Positions 56,978 to 64,000 of a stretch of 64,000 bases of DNA are shown here, piece after piece. The position numbers were made by a program, and so were the translations under genes. Numbering within the stretch: the first letter of the stretch is position 1; every line of letters begins with the position of its first letter. Below the pieces are notes generated by a model. That model did no database searches. It saw only the letters and a list, made by a program, of their open reading frames with translations, and had not been told where the DNA came from. This stretch comes from Manihot esculenta (Eukaryota > Streptophyta > Magnoliopsida > Malpighiales > Euphorbiaceae): NCBI RefSeq assembly GCF_001659605.2, contig NC_035164.2, forward strand, positions 12,064,965-12,128,964, in the 5' to 3' direction.

Positions 56978-59131
56978 TGTAACGACCCGAAAATCAGACC
57001 GCTACCGATGCTAGAATCCAGATCGACTTAAGGTTGCCGGGACCCGTAGCAAGCCTGCTACACTCTCTGAGTACCTGTAAAATCCCATACATGATCATAC
57101 ATTTTCTGTAAAAACATAAAACTTTGCTTTGTACCAGGGCTCAACCTGTGCATGCACTATCTCTGTACTGCAGAACCCCTTACTAGAGCTCTTATCATTG
57201 CTCTAGACGGGTTAAAACTCTTACTATGTTAAGCCTGGTTCTCATACTCATAAAAACACATTTACATAAACAGACCATGTATACAAAAAGGGATTTACAA
57301 ATAGATGGATCAAGCACACTACTATACTCTAATACTAAAACATCTCTTTACAATATTACATGTCCACACTATGCTATTACACAACTCTTTACTCTTCATG
57401 TATTCTGCTGAACTCCCCCTGTACTCTGATCCTGCAAGACTGGGGTTAAGGGAGAGGGGTAAGCTATACTAGCCCAGTGAATAGAAACTAAAAACATGTT
57501 AATAAACATGCTCACATGAAATGCATCACAGCACAAGGAATCATATACCGAACGGACTGAATCAAATATTCCTCAGTGCTCGGCCCGCGAAGGAGCTCCT
57601 CAGGACTTTATTAAACAATCAATAGTACAAAAGTACTCTGTGCCCGGCCCTCTCGGGGCTCCTCAGAACTTTACTGTGCCCGGCCCTCAATAGGGCTCCT
57701 CAGGACTTTACTGGGAGGGCTAATGAAACAAGCTCTATGTCTGTTCGCAAATACAAGAAATAATGCAATGCACATAATCGTGAATTCTAATGCAATCAAT
57801 CTATTGCATAATTATGATGCATGAAACATGCTAAAAGCATTTGATTTCTCAATTAGAAAGATTAAGTTTAGTTCCACTCACCTCTGGCTAACTCTGAACT
57901 AACTCTGAACTAACTCTGAAAACTCTGAAGCAGCTAACACTGCTGATCTCTTCGGTTCCTCTGGTCTGTTCCTACACAGGTGGACTCAATTGAGGGACCA
58001 AACTAACTCAAGAACATCTCTATAAAACTCCCCAAAAACCCCCCTAAAACATTCTAAAACAATCAAGGAAAACATGCAAAAGAAGGCTGGACAGGGCACT
58101 TTCGGCGGCAGATTTGGCGGCCGAAAGGCCCTCCAGAGCCGAAACTTAGGCATTTTCGGCGGCACCTTCGGCTGCCGAAAATCCTTTCCAGAGACGAAAG
58201 TCCCTAACCTTCGGCGGCACATTCGGCGGCTGAAACTCCCTCCAGAGCCGAAAGTCCAAACTTTCGGGGGCTAGCTTAGGTAGCCGAAACCACCTCCTTA
58301 GCATGTTCGGCGGTTGAACCTTCCTTCGGCGGCCGAAACTGGGTTCTCGAGTTAGGCAGAACCCTGCTCTGTCTCATGCAACCAGCCTCCCAACTTTCTC
58401 ATACATGCAACCAACAACTCAACAACAAGCATATACTCAAGTACATGCACAAAGGGGTCCAAACCTAACTTAAAACCCCACCAAACATCACAACTCAACA
58501 CATAAACATGCTTTCACCAACAATCAACCAAAAACTCCACTTAACCTAATCATGCATCTCTACCCATAAAACTCCATAAAACCTTCATAAAACATTAAAA
58601 GAAGTTACAGATCTACACTTACCTGTTGAAGATCTAGAGTATAGGTGATCCTAACGTGGAGATATGGAGCAACTCTCTCTCAAAGTCTCCAAGCTTCAAA
58701 ACCTTGGTTTTTAGCTCAAAAGCTTCAAAACAACATGAAAACTTATCAAAACTTTGAAAGATTTGGAGAAAACATGAAGATCACCCAAGGAAGATCATGG
58801 TCTCACCTCTGTCCGTGGAAATGGAAAGAAAAAGCTTATCCATTCACCGACCTATGGCCTTTTATAGGTGGCTGGCCAGACCACCTTTGGCGGCCAAACG
58901 TGATTCCAAAGTCATGCATGTTCGGCGGCCAAACATCACTTTTGGTGGCCGAACCTGGCTTTTCTTCCTTGGTTCTTTTCTTTCAAAAACTCATTTTCTT
59001 TGACATTTAAAACATTGAAACATACTAAAACACTTTAGAAAAACATATCTATTACCCTTCTAGAGGGTTCCGACATCCTGGATTCCACCGGACGGTAGAA
59101 TTCCGATGCCAGACTCTAGCCGGGTATTACA
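56978..59131 (-). repeat. 3' LTR of element C
   Basis: 2154 bp. On the minus strand it starts TGTAATACCCGGCTAG and ends GGGTCGTTACA. TATA on the minus strand at 58858-58866. TTCGGCGGC-type arrays lie at 58095-58340 and 58885-58960. A ~50-bp duplication of 'gcccggccctc...gggctcctcag' is at 57580-57710. Confidence 0.9.
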
Positions 59132-59148
59132 TTCTCCCCCCTTAAGAA
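59132..59148 (-). other. Polypurine tract of element C
   Basis: The minus strand reads TTCTTAAGGGGGGAGAA against the LTR start TGTAATACC. Confidence 0.85.
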
Positions 59149-59207
59149 CATTCATCCCCGAATGTTCCTCAAACAACTAGACACATAAAAAGGAGGAAAA
59201 ACTAACC

Positions 59208-60729
59208 TCAAAACAGATATGGATATTGCTGGAGCATAGACTCCCGTGTCTCCCAGGTGCATTCTTCAATATTGTGGTGGTTCCAAAGGACTTTCACCAT
59301 CGAAATTTCCTTGTTCCTCAGCTTTCTGATCTGCGTGTCTAGGATCCGCACTGGCTGCTCTATATAGGTGAGATCTCCAAGGATTTCTACATCAGGCTCA
59401 CTAAGAACCTTACTTGGATCTGACACGAACTTTTGCAACATGGAAACATGGAACACCGGATGGATCCTCTCCATAGAAGCAGGTAAATCCAGCTTATACG
59501 ACACATTCCCGATCTTCTGCAAGATCTCAAAGGGTCCAATGTATCGTGGAGCTAGCTTACCCTTCCTCCCAAAACGAACCACTCCCTTCATTGGAGACAC
59601 CTTCAGCAATACCATATCACCTTCCTGAAACTCTATCTGCTTCCTGCGGACATCTGCATAACTTTTCTGCCTGCTCACAGCAGTTTTGATTCTCTCTCTG
59701 ATAATAGGCACTACCCTACTGGTGATTTCCACTAACTCAGGCCCTGCAAGAGCCTTCTCTCCCACTTCTTCCCAGCAAACAGGTGATCTGCACTTCCTCC
59801 CATACAAAGCTTCGTAAGGAGCCATCCCGATGCTAGCATGATGGCTGTTATTGTAGGCAAACTCCACCAAAGGTAGATGCTGCCTCCAAGAACCGCCAAA
59901 ATCTAACACACACATTCTGAGCATATCCTCTATGGTCTGGATGGTCCTCTCTGACTGTCCATCAGTCTGTGGATGGAAAGCAGTGCTAAAATCCAACCTT
60001 GTGCCCATAGCACTCTGTAGACTCCGCCAAAATCTGGAGGTGAACTAGGGTCCTCTATCTGACACTATAGACACTGGAACCCCATGCAACCTTACTATCT
60101 CTTCCACATAAACCTGTGCCAACTTATCCACAGGGTAAGTACTCCTAACAGGGATGAAGTGAGCAGATTTAGTCAGTCTGTCCACGATCACCCATATGGA
60201 GTCTAACCTGTTGGACGCTGCCGGGAAGCCCACTATAAAATCCATAGCTATATTCTCCCATTTCCACTCTGGAATCGGCAGTGGGTTAAGCATTCCAGCC
60301 GGCTTCTGATGTTCCAGTTTCACCCTCTGGCAAACCTCACAGGCGGACACAAACTGTGCCACTTCTCTCTTCATAGCTGGCCACCAATACACTCTTTTTC
60401 AGATCCTGATACATCTTGGTGGCTCCAGGGTGAATACTGTACCTGACATTATGAGCTTCCCTCATAATGTCTCCTTTCAGACTTATGTCATATGGTACAC
60501 ATAGTCGAGTCCCATAGCGGAGGATCCCTTTGCTGTCAAATCTGAACTCTGCACTGTTGCCCGACTGAACAGTCCTGGCAATTTTCACTAACTCAGGGTC
60601 CTCATGCTGTTTCTGAGCTACCTGCTCCAGAAACACGGGTGTCACTCTCATCTGTGCTATCAATGCACCCGTACCAGACAACTCTAGCTGTAGCCCTTCA
60701 TCGATGAGATTATAAAACTCCATCACCAC
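59208..60729 (-). pseudogene. Integrase with chromodomain (element C)
   Basis: Three open frames: 60337-60729 (N-terminal zinc region, with a frameshift near 60385), 60045-60392 (CEVCQRVK and the first catalytic Asp in MDFIVGFP, ending SDRGP before a stop), and 59208-60008 ([19 protein letters not shown] with the catalytic Glu, YGRKCRSP, the [10 protein letters not shown] block and a final ~45-residue chromodomain with [16 protein letters not shown]). The chromodomain is thought to direct insertion to heterochromatin. A stop at 60044-60046 breaks the core. Confidence 0.88.
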
Positions 60730-60774
60730 TGGTCTTCTCTCTGCTGTTATATGGGATAAACTGCCAAGTGATTT

Positions 60775-61428
60775 TCAGCTTAGGGCGTCTGCCACAACAT
60801 TCACCTTACCCGGATGGTACTGAATCTTGCAATCATAGTCACTGAGCAGTTCTACCCATCTTCTCTGCCTTAAATTCAGCTCTTTCTGACTCACAATGTA
60901 CTGTAAACTCTTATGATCTGTGAAGATCTCACATTTAACCCCATAAAGGTAATGCCTCCACATCTTGAGTGCAAAGATAACTGCCGCCATCTCTAGGTCA
61001 TGTGTGGGGTAATTCAACTCATGCTTCTTCAGCTGTCTAGAAGCATAAGCAATCACCCTGTCGTTCTACATCAAAACACAACCCAGTCCCACTCGGGATG
61101 CATCACAGAACACTGTGAAGTCCTCATTACTGACGGGCAGAGCTAACACCGGTGCTGATGTTAATATTTTCTTTAGCTCTTCAAAGCTCTCTTCACACTG
61201 GTCTGACCACACAAACTTCTGGTTCTTCTTGGTTAGTTTGGTCATAGGAGCTGCAATCTTTGAGAAGTCCTGAACGAACCTCCTGTAGTAACCTGCCAAA
61301 CCCAAAAAGCTTTTAATCTTTGTCACTGTGGTGGGTTTGGGCCAGTTAGCTACAGCCTCTATCTTCTTGGGGTCTACCTCAATACCTTCTGCTGAGACTA
61401 CATGCCCCAAGAATGAGATGCTCCTCAA
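60775..61428 (-). pseudogene. RNase H (element C)
   Basis: Frames 61066-61428 and 60775-61056 hold [20 protein letters not shown], the [10 protein letters not shown] block, [17 protein letters not shown] and then [23 protein letters not shown] and [14 protein letters not shown]. In-phase stops separate the frames near 61429 and 61062. The catalytic Asp and Glu words are visible. Confidence 0.88.
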
Positions 61429-62604
61429 CTAGAATTCACATTTGGAGAACTTGGCATACAAGCCATGCTCTCTCAGGGTCTGCAGAACTGTCCTCAGATG
61501 ATGGGCATGCTCCTCTACATCTCTGGAATACACTAAGATATCATCGATGAAGACAATAACAAAGTGATCCAGATACTGGCTAAAAACTCTGTTCATGAGG
61601 TCCATGAATGCTGCAGGGGCATTAGTCAACCCGAATGACATTACTAAGAACTCATAATGCCCATATCTGGTCCTAAACGCTGTCTTTGGCACATCTGCCT
61701 CTCTGACTCTCAGCTGATGATACCTGGATCTCAGATCTATTTTAGAAAAACAACCTGCTCCAGCTAGCTGGTCAAATAGATCATCGATCCTAGGTAAGGG
61801 ATACTTATTCTTGGTATTGACCTTGTTCAACTGCCTGTAGTCGATACAAAGTCTGAGGGATCCATCCTTCTTTCTGAAAAATAGCACTGGAGCACCCCAA
61901 GGTGAGGTACTAGGGCGGATGAAACCCTTATCTACCAACTCTTGCAACTGCTCTTTCAGCTCTTTTAACTCTGCTGGCGCCATCCTGTAGGGAGCGATAG
62001 AGATCGGTCTGGTACCAGGCAACAATTCTATTTCAAACTCTATCTCCCTATCAAGTGGTAGTCCTAGAAGCTCGTCTGAGAAGACGTCTGGAAATTCTCG
62101 AACTATTGGTATTGAGGCTGGTTCCCTAACCTGGTTATCTAGCTCTCTCACATGAGCTAGAAATCCCTGACAACCCCTCCTGAGCAACCTACGAGCCTGA
62201 AGGGCTGAGATCAAACCTCTAGGTGTACCACTCCTATCTCCTCTGAAGACACACTCTGACCCATCCTGATCTCTGAGACTGACTACCTTGTCTCTACAGT
62301 TCAAGGTAGCTCCATGTGTAGATAGCCAATCCATCCCTAGAATGACATCAAAATCTGTCAAATCTAGAACCACTAGGTCAGCTAGAAGGCATCTACCCTC
62401 TATGAACACTGGACTGAAACGACAGACTGACTCTGCCACTGATGGGTCACATTTGGGTCCACTGACCCAGAGAGGACACTCTAACCCAGAGACTATCAGA
62501 CCCAATCTCTCCACGGCTCTCGAAGCAATAAAAGAGTGAGAAGCACAGGGGTCCATCAAAGCATACACATCAGAACAACCAATGATGAGGTTACCTGACA
62601 CCAT
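61429..62604 (-). pseudogene. Protease and reverse transcriptase (element C)
   Basis: The 391-residue open frame begins with a retropepsin in which the active-site word is MDPCASHSF, a Cys where elements of this type have Gly. It continues through DVILGMDWL, the EFPDVF linker and [44 protein letters not shown] and the catalytic [11 protein letters not shown] stop at 61429-61431 ends it. The frame runs on to the right of 62604 into gag-like sequence (EGPVAPAQIFTV) and is then cut at 62673. Confidence 0.88.
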
Positions 62605-62672
62605 TGTGTTCGACGTGTTTGCCTCCTCCTATGTCACAGTGAAGATCTGTGCTGGGGCTACCGGACCTTCAC

Positions 62673-63054
62673 TGTAACGACCCCAAAATGGACCATCACC
62701 GGCGCTAGGATTCAGGTCGGCTTAAGGCGCCAAAACCCGTAGCAAGCCTGCTATACTCTCTGTGTACCTGTAAATCTCATACATGATCATACATTTTCTG
62801 TGAAAAATAAAAACTCTTTTCTCTGTACCAAGGCTTAACCTGTGCATGCACTATCTCTGTACTCTGTACTCTGTACTCTGTACCCCTTAGATGGGTTAAC
62901 TCATACCTGTTAAGCCTAGTTTTTCACATACTCAGTAAAACATATACATATACAGATCATGTACATAACAATAGATTTACAACACAAACTACTAAGTCAA
63001 GCACATCTGTAACTGCAAACACAACTAGTAACATGACATCTCTTTAACATTACA
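62673..63054 (-). repeat. LTR fragment of element D
   Basis: It starts TGTAACGACCCC (plus strand) within the gag-pol frame of element C, and aligns with 56978-57365. It includes three copies of 'tctgtac' (62855-62880). Confidence 0.85.
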
Positions 63055-64000
63055 GGTGTCACTCTCATTTGTGCGATCAATGCACCTGTACCAGACAACT
63101 CTAACTGTAATCCCTCTTCTAAGAGCTTGTAAAGCTCCATCACGACTGGTCTCCGTTCTGCTGCTATATGGGATAAACTGCTTAGTGACTTCCGGCTTAG
63201 GGCATCTGCTACAACATTCGCCTTACCCGGATGATACTGGATCTTACAATCATAATCACTGAGCAATTCGACCCATCTCCTCTGCCTCAAATTCAGCTCT
63301 CTCTGACTCAAGATGTACTGTAAACTCTTGTGATCAGTGAAGATCTCGCATTTAACCCCGTAGAGGTAATGCCGCTACATCTTAAGTGCAAAGATAACTG
63401 CTGCCATCTCTAGGTCATGGGTAGGGTAATTCAACTCGTGCTTCTTCAACTGTCTAGAAGCATAAGCTATCACCCTATTACTCTGCATCAAAACACAGCC
63501 CAATCCCACTCGAGATGCATCACAGAACACTGTGAAATCCTCATTACTGACAGGCAGAGCTAACACTGGTGCTGTTGTCAATCTCCCCTTGAGCTCCTCA
63601 AAGCTCTCTTCACACTGGTCTGACCAGACAAACTTCTGGTTCTTCTGAGTCAGTTTGGTCATAGGAGCCGCTATCCTTGAGAAATTCTGAACGAACCTCC
63701 TGTAGTAACCTGCCAGTCCCATAAAGCTTTTAATCTCAGTCACTGTAGTGGGTCTGGGCCAGTTAGCTACAGTCTCTATCTTCTTGGGGTCTACCTCAAT
63801 ACCCTCTGCTGATACTACATGTCCTAAGAAGGAAATGCTCCTCAACCAAAACTCACACTTCGAGAATTTGGCATATAAACCATGCTCTCTCAGTGTCTGC
63901 AGAACTATCCTCAGATGCTGGGCATGCTCCTCTGCATCTCTGGAATACACTAAAATATCATCGATGAAAACAATGACAAAGTGATCCAGAAACTCACTGA
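63055..64000 (-). pseudogene. RT end and RNase H of element D, incomplete
   Basis: 63375-63950 is open with [32 protein letters not shown] and [13 protein letters not shown]. 62997-63311 continues with [24 protein letters not shown] at ~63373 separates them. The sequence is ~90% like element C by eye but lacks the stops of C at the equivalents of 61429 and 61062. RT continues beyond the window edge. Confidence 0.85.

Larger units (their letters stand above)
56978..62672 (-). mobile_element. Chromodomain Ty3/gypsy element C (Tekay/Del-like)
   Basis: On the minus strand: protease, RT, RNase H, integrase with C-terminal chromodomain, polypurine tract, 3' LTR. The LTR is homologous to solo LTRs A and B. 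It is cut on its 5' side at 62673 by a second element of the same family, so gag, the primer site and the 5' LTR are absent. The bases before its LTR (ATAGG, 56973-56977) would be the left TSD. Several in-frame TAG stops fit G:C to A:T decay. Confidence 0.88.
62673..64000 (-). mobile_element. Element D: recombined second copy of the chromodomain family
   Basis: 62673-63054 matches the start (plus strand) of the element C LTR (56978 to ~57365). At about 63054 the match jumps into pol sequence equivalent to 60635. The LTR remainder, integrase and polypurine tract are therefore deleted. Pol continues to the window end. Confidence 0.85.

Overview
The window is repeat-rich nuclear DNA of a flowering plant, probably a eudicot. 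Nearly all coding sequence belongs to retroelement lineages typical of plant genomes: Ty1/copia Sirevirus, and Ty3/gypsy Tat-like, Athila-like and chromodomain-bearing elements. The remaining host-gene traces are two decayed plant gene fragments. I suspect Euphorbiaceae from the look of the GC-rich LTRs, but that is a weak impression. I see no intact cellular gene, tRNA, rRNA or CRISPR array. The real content is a nested stack of transposons, many of whose ends can be fixed to the base by target-site duplications (TSDs).

Layout. 1-3464 is a non-autonomous gypsy-type element (family A, copy A1) whose only ORF is a protease-like protein. It interrupts a Tat-like gypsy element on the minus strand (3465-7438). 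7439-9801 is featureless AT-rich DNA. 9802-18741 has CACTA-like ends and holds a decayed cysteine-rich secreted-protein gene, a nucleobase-ascorbate-transporter exon fragment and a minisatellite. The secreted-protein gene is split in its last exon by a second family-A element (A2, 10431-15389, TSD TAGAA). A2 itself contains a 1.25-kb TRIM-like copia derivative (11928-13179, TSD CTCCT).

18950-33678 is a minus-strand LINE with a 13-bp TSD and a large internal deletion. It is split by a 13.3-kb Sirevirus (19812-33124, TSD TTAGT) with gag, pol and an env-like third ORF. The Sirevirus 3' LTR is in turn split by a solo gypsy LTR (30671-32992, TSD TTGAG). 34454-35386 is a MULE-like element with a 9-bp TSD and six 120-bp tandem repeats. 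36547-41105 is a decayed minus-strand copia element, followed by unassigned DNA and another CACTA-like end.

43508-56265 is a minus-strand Athila-like element carrying three solo LTRs (44350-45876, 49080-51523, 51616-53010), all with 5-bp TSDs. Its upstream end is cut by a third family-A LTR (56266). That LTR is cut by a 58-bp LTR start of another family (56920), then by a chromodomain gypsy element (56978-62672), then by a recombined second copy of the same family (62673-64000).

Nothing here forms a working cellular pathway. The ORFs are gag, protease, integrase, reverse transcriptase, RNase H and env-like genes, almost all broken by stops or frameshifts. The points most worth a second look are: family A with its protease-only ORF running into the LTR; a GC-rich inverted-repeat word (TTCGGCCGCCGAA) arrayed in LTRs of both copia and gypsy elements; the MULE-like element with 120-bp repeats; the gene split by A2; and the five-deep insertion stack at 56-64 kb.
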